DNA from: Lentibacillus saliphilus
Lineage (GTDB): Bacteria > Bacillota > Bacilli > Bacillales > Amphibacillaceae
Reading direction: 5' to 3'
Assembly: GCF_019093865.1 (NCBI RefSeq)
Contig: NZ_JABJXD010000002.1
Span: 248,001 to 312,000, forward strand
Length of the DNA stretch: 64,000 bases
Part shown: one piece after another, positions 16,416 through 26,615 of the stretch
How positions within the stretch are numbered: position 1 is the stretch's first letter
How the letters are laid out: each line of letters starts with the position of its first letter
Program-made: the position numbers and the translations under genes
Notes under the pieces: generated by a model
The model's database searches: none
Told to the model about the DNA's origin: nothing
Seen by the model: only the letters and a program-made list of their open reading frames with translations

Positions 16416-17948
16416 ATGAAAAAAATAATAATGAGTAGTTTGATTGGCATCTTTTTCTTTTATTCACTGTTTGCTGCTCCATCACAAGCAGCAGCTTTTT
16501 CAAATGTAAATGAATACATAGATAACAATTTACAAGAAACAGCACAAATTGAATACAATCATTTAACCCATTTACCAATTTTGAATTATCGCGGAGGCGT
16601 TGGAGCTGTAGAAGGCGTCGTTGCACATGAGACGGCAAACGACAATTCCACAATACTAGGCGAAATAGGTTGGATGTCTAAAAACTGGCAAAATGCCTTC
16701 GTTCATGCTTTCGTAGACGATGAAAGAATTATAGAAGTTCATCCGACAGATTATAAGGCATGGGGGGCTGGAAGATATGCCAATGAACGTTTTATCCATG
16801 TTGAGTTAGTTCGTACACATTCTTTTGAGGAATTCGCGCGTTCAATTAATAACTATGCCTACTATATTGCTCGAAAGCTTAATGCATATGATTTAAAGGT
16901 TATCAATGCGGAGACAACGGGCGTTGGGAGTCTGTGGTCGCATTACGCTGTTACAAGACATCTTGGTGGGACAACCCATGTTGATCCACATGGCTATTTC
17001 GCGAAGTATGGTTATAATTGGAACGCGTTTGTTGAACTTGTTAATAATAAATACCACGCACTTCAAATTGATCGGATATCAGGTAAAACACGTTATGCTA
17101 CGGCAGTGGCTGTTAGTCAAAGAGGGTGGCATCAATCTGATACAGTTATTTTAACGCGTGGCGATGATTATGCTGATGCATTGGCAGGTGTTCCGTTAGC
17201 TAAAAAATATGATGCACCATTGCTTTTAACAAAGTCTGATCAATTAACGGATGTCACACAAGCCGAAATCAAGAGACTTGGCGCTCAAACTGTCTATATT
17301 CTTGGTGGGGAAAAAGCTATTAGTTCTTCTGTTGAAGCCACATTAAAGAAGATGAACATTAACGTACAAAGGTTAAGTGGGCAATCACGAACTGATACTG
17401 CAATAGCAATTGCGGAAAAGCTAGTGGCAGGTGCTCCCGTTGAAAAAGCCGTTGTTGTTAATGGATATAATTTTCCCGATGCCTTGTCTGTTGCCGCCTA
17501 CGCAGCTGCTGAAGGCATGCCAATTCTATTGACAGAAGGGAAGACGATTTCCCGTGCTACCAGTGCATTAATCGATAGACTACATGTGAATCAGACATAT
17601 GTCATAGGTGGACCTCTCGCAGTTCCAAAATCTATTGTTGAAAGTCTACCTGGTGCCGTTAGAATATCAGGCCCAACGCGTTATGATACGTCAATAGAAG
17701 TCGCTGAATACTTTAATTTAAATACTGCTCAAGTCTATGTCACAACCGGCACGCAATACCCAGATGCGATTTCCGGTGCAGCCCTCGCTGCAAAAGAAGG
17801 ATCAGGTGTGGTCTTAGTTGGCAACCATATATCGGAATCCTTTAAAACACACATGAGAACACATGGGATAACAGATCCTAAAATCGTAGGAGGTAAGTCC
17901 TCTGTCGGTAAGCAATTGGAAGAAGAGCTCATTGATTTAGTGAAGTAA
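16416..17948 (+). CDS. Secreted N-acetylmuramoyl-L-alanine amidase (Amidase_2) with three CWB2 repeats
   Basis: The 510-residue product starts at ATG 16416 behind AGAAAGGTAA; an upstream in-frame ATG at 16362 would place extra sequence before the signal peptide. A signal peptide (cleavage near SQAAAFS, about residue 26) leads into an Amidase_2 domain (about 40-205). The zinc-site histidines are VVAHETAN at the front and HVDPHGYF at the back, and NAFVHAFVDD lies between them. The enzyme should cut the MurNAc to L-alanine bond of peptidoglycan. CWB2 repeats cover about 220-510 (RISGKTRYATA, RLSGQSRTDTA, RISGPTRYDTS). The domain order, catalytic then CWB2, and the position beside two CWB2 proteases suggest a co-located wall-turnover set. 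The long hairpin at 17954-18002 terminates it. Confidence 0.92.
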   Translation: MKKIIMSSLIGIFFFYSLFAAPSQAAAFSNVNEYIDNNLQETAQIEYNHLTHLPILNYRGGVGAVEGVVAHETANDNSTILGEIGWMSKNWQNAFVHAFVDDERIIEVHPTDYKAWGAGRYANERFIHVELVRTHSFEEFARSINNYAYYIARKLNAYDLKVINAETTGVGSLWSHYAVTRHLGGTTHVDPHGYFAKYGYNWNAFVELVNNKYHALQIDRISGKTRYATAVAVSQRGWHQSDTVILTRGDDYADALAGVPLAKKYDAPLLLTKSDQLTDVTQAEIKRLGAQTVYILGGEKAISSSVEATLKKMNINVQRLSGQSRTDTAIAIAEKLVAGAPVEKAVVVNGYNFPDALSVAAYAAAEGMPILLTEGKTISRATSALIDRLHVNQTYVIGGPLAVPKSIVESLPGAVRISGPTRYDTSIEVAEYFNLNTAQVYVTTGTQYPDAISGAALAAKEGSGVVLVGNHISESFKTHMRTHGITDPKIVGGKSSVGKQLEEELIDLVK

Positions 17949-17953
17949 TGATG

Positions 17954-18005
17954 AAAACAAAAGTGACAGGGGGGAGTTCCTCCTTCCTGTCACTTTTGTT
18001 TTTTT
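17954..18005 (+). terminator. Bidirectional terminator between amidase and LCP genes
   Basis: A perfect 17-bp stem (17954-17970 with 17986-18002) has an A tract before it and a T tract after it. It lies between convergent genes and can serve both strands. Confidence 0.88.
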
Positions 18006-18018
18006 ATTCATATCTACA

Positions 18019-19005
18019 TTAATTTATGAGTAAGTGATCTTTTAAGGTTAGCTTCGTTTCATTTAAAGCTGTTTCATCGAGTTGGTATAAATACATGCCG
18101 CCTGGACCAGTTGCATCATGGCCTTTTAAAGAAAGCGCCTCTAGGTCTGGCCCGCCACCTTTCATACCGTATGAGAGGAACTTTTGCATTTCAGAGAACT
18201 CCATATTTGTTTCCATGTTCGAACCGATGCTTTCAATGATCTCACCGTACTTAAAAACCGATCCAAGAGAGAGAGACTTTTTCATGATCGCTTTAATAAT
18301 ATCCTGCTGCCGTTTTCCGCGTTCAATATCGTTATCATACTTTCGAGTTCTGGCTAGCGCTAATGCTTCTTCACCGTTCAATTCTTGTTCACCAGGTAAA
18401 AGGTGAATGGCGTTTTGTCGATCCTTTGAATCCTGTTCCCACAATTCATATGGTACATCAACATTAATGCCATTAATCGCTTCAACGACTTGAATAAAAG
18501 CTTCAAAATTAAGGGTAACATAATAATCGACTGGTATTTCAAGTAGCTCTTCTACTGTGTCCATTGCGGCCTTTGGACCGCCATAAGCAAGGGCATGATT
18601 AATTCTTGTTCTCTTATCATTGTAAGGAATGTAAACATAGGAATCTCTAGGTATACTGAGCAATTTAACACTTTTTTCCTTTTTATTTAAAGTTGCCAGC
18701 ATCATTGTATCTGATCTCGGATTACCATTATTTTTCCTTTTCTCACTCATGTCAACGCCCATGATTAGAATGGATACATTGTCTTTTCCGGGGTCAACGG
18801 CTTTATCCCTCAACTCCGATTTATCTCTGTCAATATCTCGGACTGAATCTGAGAGAACTGCATCGGCCTTCAACCATAATGAGGCAGCATAGACAGCTAC
18901 ACCTATGAACGCAATAAGAAAAGGCATAAGAACAATTAATATTTTCCTTTTTTTTCGACGTTGTTTATCACGTCTCGCCATACGGGCATTCGCATGCTGT
19001 GACAT
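18019..19005 (-). CDS. LytR-CpsA-Psr (LCP) family wall-polymer ligase
   Basis: The product has 328 residues: a basic cytoplasmic tail, one membrane helix (about 20-43) and an extracellular LCP domain. Conserved LCP motifs are RSDTMMLATL, SIPRDSYVYIP, TRINHALAYGG and LARTRKYDNDIERGKRQQ, which carry the arginines and aspartates that bind polyprenyl-pyrophosphate and magnesium. LCP enzymes transfer lipid-linked anionic polymers such as teichoic acid onto peptidoglycan. ATG 19005 is chosen because AAAGGGGA lies at 19012-19019; the frame continues to a GTG at 19023. It is the last gene of a minus-strand run with acyltransferase, tagD and tagB-like genes. A close paralogue lies at 33550-34617. Confidence 0.92.
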   Translation of the reverse strand: MSQHANARMARRDKQRRKKRKILIVLMPFLIAFIGVAVYAASLWLKADAVLSDSVRDIDRDKSELRDKAVDPGKDNVSILIMGVDMSEKRKNNGNPRSDTMMLATLNKKEKSVKLLSIPRDSYVYIPYNDKRTRINHALAYGGPKAAMDTVEELLEIPVDYYVTLNFEAFIQVVEAINGINVDVPYELWEQDSKDRQNAIHLLPGEQELNGEEALALARTRKYDNDIERGKRQQDIIKAIMKKSLSLGSVFKYGEIIESIGSNMETNMEFSEMQKFLSYGMKGGGPDLEALSLKGHDATGPGGMYLYQLDETALNETKLTLKDHLLIN

Positions 19006-19158
19006 GTTATTTCCCCTTTTCACACTTAAAGATCAAGATTTGCGCCTTGATGTCAAGTTATTTAATGATATTGTTGATGACTGAATATATACAGACGTTA
19101 TCCAAGAACAAAAGGTTTCAATACGGTTGCTTTAAGTTATACTTCATTAAGTTTGACA

Positions 19159-20334
19159 TTACCTTGCAACAGATTGACTCTCGGTATCAGAATGAATTAA
19201 AGTAGCGACATTCATGCTTGAAGCGCCTTTTGAGTAACGATTCCACATATTCGCAAAGCGCTTAATTGCTGCTTGGTCAAACTTCTGATTCTTAATCCAG
19301 TGGATAATATCGTCCGTATTCTGTACGATAGGGCCAGGAATTTCTTGTTCAAAGTTTGGAAGTAGACCACTTTTTTTCTTGTAGCTTTGTAAATCATACG
19401 CGTAAAAAATCATCGGTTTATCTAATAAAGCATACTCACATGGAATAGATGAGTAGTCAGATATTAGTATGTCCGTTAGTAATAGGATATGATTCGCGTC
19501 GTAATAATTAGATACATCAACTACAAATGATGAAAACTTTTGATCCAAGTTATATGTTACTGCGGGGTGGTTTTTTATAAACAGCACATACTCTTCACCT
19601 AGCTCACGATACATTTGTTCAATATCCAATTGAATCTGAAAATGGTTCAATTCTTCACTACGAAAGGTCGGCGCATATAATATTACTTTTTTATTTTTGA
19701 TTATAGGCCATTTTTGCGCTAGATCTGTTTGGAGTCTTTTCTTTTCCATTTCGTTATAAAACATATCGGTTCTTGGAATGCCCGTGCGAACAATACGATC
19801 TGGATCCAGTGAGAAGCTTTGGCGAAAAATTTCCGCCATTTTCTCTGAACCAACCGTAACATAGTTGAACGTACTATACACACGTTTAAATCGATCGATT
19901 GCTCGATCGCTTCTTTTTGAAATAGACGGTTCCATTAATCCAAACTGTTTTAATGCACCAACGGCATGCCACAATTGCACACACGTCGTTTTAGATCGAA
20001 ATTCAACAGCTGCTAGAAAACCAAAATAGTTATCTACCATTACGGTTGAAGCAGTAGCCAAATGATAGATTGATTGAAAATATGCAAACGGATGTCTAAT
20101 ATCAAAGGGAATCACCTTGTCTATTGTGCTGTCAAACGGATAGTTACATTGACGATCTTTTAAAACGATGATGTCCTCATTCGATACTTCCTTCAAGGCA
20201 CGCGCTGTATAAAAAACATTGTCCCCAAAAGAAACGACACAAACGGTCTTTTTCTCTTGGGGGAACAATTTAAAAAAGGTAAAGATTATGCGAAAAAAAA
20301 CAAGATATATAGAAATGAGTGTTTCTCTAACCAT
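19159..20334 (-). CDS. CDP-glycerol glycerophosphotransferase (TagB/TagF family)
   Basis: This 391-residue peripheral membrane enzyme has the Glyphos_transf fold. Signature stretches are QLWHAVGALKQFG (about 118-130), ILYAPTFRSEEL, the KNHPAV histidine motif and LISDYSSIPCEYALL near the C-terminus. The family transfers sn-glycerol-3-phosphate from CDP-glycerol either to prime (TagB) or extend (TagF) poly(glycerol-phosphate) wall teichoic acid. The length and single-domain form suit TagB, a primase role, but the assignment within the family is uncertain. Its start overlaps the end of tagD by 8 bases, indicating translational coupling with the gene that makes its donor substrate. Confidence 0.88.
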   Translation of the reverse strand: MVRETLISIYLVFFRIIFTFFKLFPQEKKTVCVVSFGDNVFYTARALKEVSNEDIIVLKDRQCNYPFDSTIDKVIPFDIRHPFAYFQSIYHLATASTVMVDNYFGFLAAVEFRSKTTCVQLWHAVGALKQFGLMEPSISKRSDRAIDRFKRVYSTFNYVTVGSEKMAEIFRQSFSLDPDRIVRTGIPRTDMFYNEMEKKRLQTDLAQKWPIIKNKKVILYAPTFRSEELNHFQIQLDIEQMYRELGEEYVLFIKNHPAVTYNLDQKFSSFVVDVSNYYDANHILLLTDILISDYSSIPCEYALLDKPMIFYAYDLQSYKKKSGLLPNFEQEIPGPIVQNTDDIIHWIKNQKFDQAAIKRFANMWNRYSKGASSMNVATLIHSDTESQSVAR

Positions 20335-20725
20335 GGTTTTTTTGATTGAGGTCGTGTTTAATTTTTGTTGTAGAGATACCTATAGTACGTGGGAGATAAA
20401 TGACCTCACAATAAGGTTTGAGAAAATCAAATTTCCCTTCCCAATCGTCCCCCATAACAAAAACATCAATATCGTGCGCTTGCACATCCGTGATTTTTTG
20501 ATCCCATGTTTGCTCAGGAATTACTTCATCAACATAACGGATAGCCTCTAATATCATTTTTCTGTTTTCATAAGAATGATAAGACTTTTTATTTTTCAAA
20601 GCATTAAACTCATCTGTGGATAATGCGACAGTTAAATGATCTCCGTATTCCTTGGCGCGACGTAAAATATTTATATGACCTGAATGGAGCAAATCAAAGG
20701 TACCGTAAGTGATAACCTTCTTCAT
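20327..20725 (-). CDS. tagD: Glycerol-3-phosphate cytidylyltransferase
   Basis: The 132-residue enzyme makes CDP-glycerol from CTP and sn-glycerol-3-phosphate. Nucleotidyltransferase motifs are YGTFDLLHSGH (HxGH, about 8-18) and RTIGISTTKIK near 115-125, both diagnostic of TagD/TarD; its length matches the family. AAAGGAGAA precedes the ATG at 20725. CDP-glycerol is the donor for the TagB/TagF-like enzymes encoded downstream on the same strand and at 28339-31721 on the other strand. Terminal gene overlap (20327-20334) couples it to the tagB-like gene. Confidence 0.95.
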   Translation of the reverse strand: MKKVITYGTFDLLHSGHINILRRAKEYGDHLTVALSTDEFNALKNKKSYHSYENRKMILEAIRYVDEVIPEQTWDQKITDVQAHDIDVFVMGDDWEGKFDFLKPYCEVIYLPRTIGISTTKIKHDLNQKNHG

Positions 20726-20945
20726 TTTATCTCAGTTCTCCTTTTTATATAGTACTTAAATACATCCCTATTATAATAACATAAGTTTGCATGAAGTTAA
20801 CATTAAATTTACGATTGTGTTAAGGGAAAAGTTTTATTAAAAGTATTTGTCTTTAACTCTATACAGGTTATAGAATATAAAAATTAGCAGTTATTGATTT
20901 TCGCTAAGTTTATTATGCTGATTTTATGGTTGATAAGTATAATCA

Positions 20946-22043
20946 TTATTTTTTAAATCTATTGTTGTTAGCAATAGTTACTATATAACTCCCGAATGGT
21001 AGTCTATTTATTAATCTAACAATAACTACGGAAATTGCTAAAACAAATACATACATTATTGGTAGAAATAAAGTATGATTATAAAAGAAATTAAAATAAT
21101 CATATGTTCTTAAAAAAAAGAGTATCATTGGGTGCACCAAGTATATGCCCATTGATAAGTTCCCAAGTTCAATTATCACATTACGTACTTTATTTGTAGT
21201 AGATAACTTATGATAAACACCAATTAATGCTATAAATAAAAAAGGTAGATTTATCATATTAATACTTCTATTTGAGGTTACCCAACCCGAAAGGTTATAT
21301 TCAATAATACCGCTTATTATTATAATAACACCTAAAGTAAGGCTGAAATTTTGATTTTTTTTAATCCAATTAATTAGTCTGTCCCAAAATAAAACTAGCA
21401 CTCCTCCAAACAAAAAATAGAATATCCAATGTAATAAGAAAACCTTGTCATTAATGAATTCGTTTAATAATCCTTCACCAATATCAATATTAAAATTCAC
21501 AAAAAAGTAGTTTACGAAAAAAGCTATGAATGTAAAGAATACAATTTTGTCCTTGGATTTTATAGTCTGTATAAAAGGAAACAATAAATAAAACTGTATG
21601 ACAATACATATGAAATATAGATGATAATTACTTTGTCCAGTAAGAAAAAAATATAAGAAATCTAGTATATCATTTTTTGTAGATAACTTTGGAAATCTAT
21701 ATAAGCCATAAAGGGATTTAAGGAATAAATATAAAAAGCTCCAAACCAAGAAGGGAATGACTATCTTTGTAAAACGTGATTTAATAAACTTTCTTATATT
21801 GAAGTTTTTATTTATTGATTGATTAAATAACAGGAATCCACCAATTATTGCAAAAGCTGGTGTCCCATATCTAGTTATTTGATTTAAGAATCGAGTAAAC
21901 AAATCGAAAGTATTTCCGTTTTCATGATAATATCCTGCAGTTACGTGTACCATAACTATACATAAACTAGCCACTGATCTGATGAAACTAATCTCTTGAA
22001 AAATCTTTCTTTTTTGGTGTAGAGTATTTGGATTTGTATTCAT
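20946..22043 (-). CDS. Acyltransferase family 3 membrane protein (probable polymer O-acetyltransferase)
   Basis: This 365-residue protein has about ten membrane segments. The N-terminal SFIRSVASLCIVMVHVTAGYY carries the conserved catalytic-type histidine of the acyltransferase 3 family (OafA/WecH-like), and HPMILFF appears near the C-terminus. Such proteins move acyl, usually acetyl, groups across the membrane to modify sugars or polyols of surface polymers. Its place upstream of tagD suggests modification of the wall polymer or a precursor. The gene is strikingly AT-rich with poly-T and poly-A stretches, unlike tagD or the LCP gene, so it may have come in with the variable cassette. Confidence 0.82.
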   Translation of the reverse strand: MNTNPNTLHQKRKIFQEISFIRSVASLCIVMVHVTAGYYHENGNTFDLFTRFLNQITRYGTPAFAIIGGFLLFNQSINKNFNIRKFIKSRFTKIVIPFLVWSFLYLFLKSLYGLYRFPKLSTKNDILDFLYFFLTGQSNYHLYFICIVIQFYLLFPFIQTIKSKDKIVFFTFIAFFVNYFFVNFNIDIGEGLLNEFINDKVFLLHWIFYFLFGGVLVLFWDRLINWIKKNQNFSLTLGVIIIISGIIEYNLSGWVTSNRSINMINLPFLFIALIGVYHKLSTTNKVRNVIIELGNLSMGIYLVHPMILFFLRTYDYFNFFYNHTLFLPIMYVFVLAISVVIVRLINRLPFGSYIVTIANNNRFKK

Positions 22044-22502
22044 TTATGGGTTTTCCTTTCGTTGTGTTATTATGCATACAGTTAAGTCTTAAATAAGAAA
22101 TTGAGAAAACCTTCCCATAGTATTGAGTTCTAAATAGGAGGATAATTTTCAAACATGATGCTTAATATGAATGACAACCCATTCATTGTGTTGAAGGTTG
22201 AATTATTCGACTATACCGCGTTTAGTATAATCGGTACTTAATGTAATGCTACTGTAGCATAAATTGGTATTTATTTCCTTTTAAATGTGATAAGGATCTA
22301 TTTACAATAGAGTGAATAGATAATTCCAAAATATAGAAAACGTGTATTCTATTAACCTATATATTATTAATTTAATGTGGAAATAATTAATAGGAATCAA
22401 TATACTTGTACTATGGCATCCAAAATATCATTAAAAGAGGTGATAAGATAAACATTTGCACTAAAAAAGTCGATACAAAAAGAAAAAGGGTGAAAATCAA
22501 TT
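22044..22502. other. 459-bp AT-rich intergenic region between divergent genes
   Basis: This region separates the minus-strand acyltransferase gene from the plus-strand PA14 glucosaminidase gene. It holds AGGAGG at 22136-22141 followed 13 bases later by a 28-codon frame (22155-22241), and a short inverted repeat ATGCTA-CTG-TAGCAT at 22246-22260. I could not find a convincing pair of -35/-10 boxes for either flanking gene. Confidence 0.5.
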
Positions 22503-22940
22503 TTGCTTAAATCAAAAACAATATTATTATTATCTCTACTCTATATAATGTTTCTAATTGCTCCCGTTAATATAATCGAGGCAGCTTACGATAACTGGGA
22601 GGCCACCTTTTATCCTTCTGATAACTTTACCGGTGTACCTGTGAAAAAAAAGTATAAAGAAATTAATTTTAATTGGGGAAGTGGGTCACCTGACTCTAAA
22701 ATACCAAGTGATTATTTTTCGGCTAAGTTTAATAAGGAATTTATTTTAGATGAGGGTGTGTACAATTTAAGAGTTTGGGCAAATGATGGAGTTAGAGTTT
22801 ATGTTGACGGAAAACTTTATATTAATCAATGGAATGCCAAAAGTTTAAACTTTTTTGCTGAGCCAGTTTATTTAAAATCTGGCAAGCATGAAATAAGAAT
22901 TGAATATAGAGAATTATCGGGTGTAGCGGAACTTCGTTTT

Positions 22941-23720
22941 GAAATAGATGATTTATTAAGGGATAATCGATGGTATGGCATGGCTTTTTCAAATCCGGAT
23001 TTAACAGGAGATACTAGATTACTAGGTTATAAACCACAAATCCCAGAACTAGACTTTAATTGGGGTTGGGGTTCTCCTGCCAATAATATTCCAAACGATT
23101 ATTTTTCAACAATATTTCAAAGAGAAATAAAGGTAGATGAAGGAATTTATAATTTAAGAGTATGGGCGAACGATGGTGTACAAGTTTATGTTGACGGGAA
23201 ATTGTATATAGATGAATGGGATAATAATCAAGGACTAAAATTTTTTGCCAAACCAGTGTATTTAGAAAAAGGTACCCATAGTATAATGATAAAACATAAA
23301 GAGTTAGTAGGTGTAGCAGAACTTCGTTTTGAAATAGATGATTTATTAAGGGATAATCGATGGTATGGCATGGCTTTTTCAAATCCGGATTTAACAGGAG
23401 ATACTAGATTACTAGGTTATAAACCACAAATCCCAGAACTAGACTTTAATTGGGGTTGGGGTTCTCCTGCCAATAATATTCCAAACGATTATTTTTCAAC
23501 AATATTTCAAAGAGAAATAAAGGTAGATGAAGGAATTTATAATTTAAGAGTATGGGCGAACGATGGTGTACAAGTTTATGTTGACGGGAAATTATATATA
23601 GATGAATGGGATAATAATCAAGGACTAAAAAATTTTGCTAAACCAGTTTATTTAGAAAAAGGTACCCATAGTATAATGATAAAGCATAAAGAGTTAGTGG
23701 GTGTGGCAGAACTTCGTTTT
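22941..23720 (+). repeat. Near-identical 390-bp tandem duplication of one PA14 module
   Basis: Bases 22941-23330 and 23331-23720 are direct copies in register with the 130-residue PA14 module. I count eight differences, nearly all in the last third. Other modules of the same gene are much more diverged, so this duplication or a gene-conversion event is recent. Confidence 0.92.
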
Positions 23721-25203
23721 GGATTGAACGAAGTTAATACTCAAAATAATTGGTATGGTTTAGCTTATTCTAATTTGAATTTTAATGGCCCTCCGACACC
23801 TATTGATGAAAAGTTATCAACAGAAAGTCTTTCTATTGATTGGGGCGATTCTTCTCCAGCAAATGATATACCTTCAGACAACTTTTCAGTTGTTTTACAA
23901 AAAGAAATTAATATAGAAAAAGGTGGACTTTATAACATTAAAGTTAAATCAGATGATGAGTTTCAATTATACGTAGATGGTGAACTGAAATTGGATAAGT
24001 TGAATAATAACAGTTCAGAACCACTACACGAAAAGATAATTCCTATTCAGCGAGGAAAACATAAGTTAGTAATTAAGTACAAGCATATCGAGGGTTTAGC
24101 GAAGTTGGATTTTGAGATTTTTGAAAAAATTCCAGAGGATTACTGGTACGGTTTAGCATATCCTTCTACTGATCTTACAGGTAGTCCACAAAAAATACGT
24201 GAAGAACCTAAAGATATAAGTTTTAATTTTAATTGGGGCTGGGGTTCGCCAGCTGATAAAATACCAAATGACTATTTTTCAACATCATTTCAAAGAAATA
24301 TCAATGTAGATGAAGGTATATATAATCTAGAAGTTTGGGCAAATGATGGTGTACGTGTATATGTTGATGGAGAATTGTATATAGATGAGTGGGAAAATAA
24401 CCAGGGTTTAAAGTATTTTAATAATCCTGTCCATTTAACTGGTGGTTCTCACAGTATTTTAATAATGTATAAGGAAGTTGTAGGTGTTGCAGAACTTCGT
24501 TTTGATATGACTCCAGTAAACATTGGTGATAAGTGGTATGGTTTAGCGTATCCCAATAGTAACCTTTCTGGTGTGCCGCAAAAAATAGGAGAAATTCAAA
24601 GTGTTGATTTCCACTATAATTGGGGCTGGGGTTCACCAGCCAATAAAATACCCAATGATCACTTTTCAACTTCATTTCAGAGAAATATAAATGTAGATGA
24701 AGGAATTTATAATTTAAAAACCTGGGCAAATGATGGTGTGCGAGTTTATGTTGACGGAAACTTATATATAGACGAATGGACAAATAACCAAGGTTTACAA
24801 TACTATGACGAACCAGTTTTTTTAAAGAAAGGTACTCACAGGATAACTGTAGAGCATAGGGAAATTATTGGAGTAGCAGAGTTGCGTTTTCAATTGGAAC
24901 AAATGAATTCAGAAACTAACTGGATTGGTCTAGCATATCCTACAAGTGATCTTACGGGGATTCCTCATAAGATAAACGAAGAACCAAAAAGTGTTAATTT
25001 TCACTTTAATTGGGGTTGGGGTTCAGCGGCAGGTGGTATACCCAGCGATAATTTTTCTACAATATTTCAAAGGGATATTAATTTATCTGAAGGAATTTAT
25101 AATTTAAGAACGTGGGCAAATGATGGTATACGTGTATATGTTGATGGAGAGCTTTATATAGATGAGTGGGATAATGATCAAGGTTTAAAGTTTTATGCAA
25201 AGC

Positions 25204-25213
25204 CTATACTATA
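25204..25213 (+). repeat. CTATA x2 tandem duplication causing the frameshift
   Basis: Two adjacent copies of CTATA sit at the exact point where the PA14 reading frame breaks. Deleting either copy restores the frame and the repeat consensus. Confidence 0.9.
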
Positions 25214-26615
25214 TATCTTAAATCTGGTAAGCATAGAATTATGATTCAGCATAAAGAACTATTAGGTCTAGCTGAGCTTCGTTTTGAACTAGATGATCTA
25301 TTGCGAGATAATCGTTGGTACGGTGTGGCATTTCCAAAAAATGATTTTTCGGGTGATCCAAAATTATTGGGGTACAAACCACAGATACCTGAACTAAACT
25401 TTGACTGGGGTTTTGGATCACCGATAGCAGGTATTCCAAATGATAATTTTTCAACATTATTTCAAAGATACTTAGTTACTGGGAATGGTGATTACCAGTT
25501 AAATGTTTCTGCGAATGATGGTGTACGTGTATATATAGATGGTAAAATAGTCTTAGACCAATGGAATAATAGAAGTAATGGTAGTTGGTCAAAAAAAATC
25601 AATTTAACATCTGGAAAGCATCATATTTTGGTTAAGAACTTTGAGTTGACAGGAGTTGCAAACTTGAATGTTAGCATAACTCCTAGTATTGTAGATACAT
25701 TTATAAATTATAATTTATCATTAAAACAGATGGTTGATATACAAAGTAATGCAGGCCCACAAACTGATAAAAGGTATAAATTATGGCTTCGTGAAGACGG
25801 GTTTCAAAGTATAAATGAAGGGGAAGGTGTAGTTAAACCTGAGACTTGGAATTTAAGGAGAGGTCCGGGAACCAACTATATGGTTGGCGGAACAGTTAAT
25901 GGTGGTGTCCTTCCTTTATATGACAGTGCTGAAGGAACAGGAGGATATACCTGGTATCATGTGAAAAATACATCAGGATGGGTAAGACCAGACGAAAGTG
26001 ATTTACGTTATTATCTAAATCCTAGAAACTTTACGGATAACTTCAGGAATAAACTTCAATTTTTGAAACTTTCTCAATCGACTGGCATAAATGCGAAAGA
26101 AGTAAATGAAAAAGTATTGCTTAATAAAGGGATTTTGACTGGTAAGGCTGAAAGTTTCATAGATGCAGGGAAGGAAAATGGGATAAACGAAATCTACTTA
26201 ATGGCTCATGCATTACTTGAAACGGGAAACGGACAATCTAAATTAGCAAACGGTATTGTGGTTGATGGTAACAAAGGTAAAAAAACTGTTTATAATATGT
26301 ACGGAATAGGAGCCAAGGATAGCTGTCCACTAACATGTGGTGCCCAATACGCATATGATGCGGGGTGGTTTACCCCCGAAGCTGCTATTAAAGGCGGTGC
26401 AGCTTTTATTGGTAACGGCTATGTTCAAAAAGGGCAGGATACTCTTTATAAGATGCGATGGAATCCTGGGTTTGCAGAGAAATATAATTATGCCTCCCAT
26501 CAATACGCTTCAGATATAGGATGGGCTTTTAAACAAACTGCTAAAATGAATGAGTTATACAACTTAATTGATCTATATTCACTTACCTTTGAAATACCAA
26601 TTTATAGGTGAAACA

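Larger units (their letters stand above)
22503..26611 (+). pseudogene. Secreted PA14-repeat beta-N-acetylglucosaminidase (GH73-like), frameshifted
   Basis: The gene starts at TTG 22503 behind AAAGGGTGA and encodes a signal peptide (about 1-27) and eight PA14-like modules of about 130 residues. Module starts resemble WYGLAYPSTDLTG and cores resemble IYNLRVWANDGVRVYVDG. An SH3b-like domain (WNLRRGPGTNYMV) and a glucosaminidase domain with MAHALLETGNGQSKLA follow; the likely catalytic Glu is codon 26219-26221. The frame stops at 25242-25244. The rest, including the catalytic domain, continues in another frame from about 25214. The cause is a perfect tandem duplication of CTATA (25204-25208 and 25209-25213). 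Removing one copy restores the module consensus KPIYLKSGKH and gives one 1367-residue frame. As written, only a secreted protein of PA14 modules without hydrolase is made. An intact form would cut peptidoglycan glycan strands while binding carbohydrate through PA14. Confidence 0.85.

Noticed and set aside
25205-25244. Programmed ribosomal frameshift in the PA14 gene
   Set aside because: No slippery heptamer, and the 5-base exact duplication explains the break fully; a ribosome would need a shift that skips five bases.
22503-26611. PA14 repeats as a CRISPR-like or satellite array
   Set aside because: The periodicity of about 390 bases equals one protein module and is in frame; it is a coding repeat.
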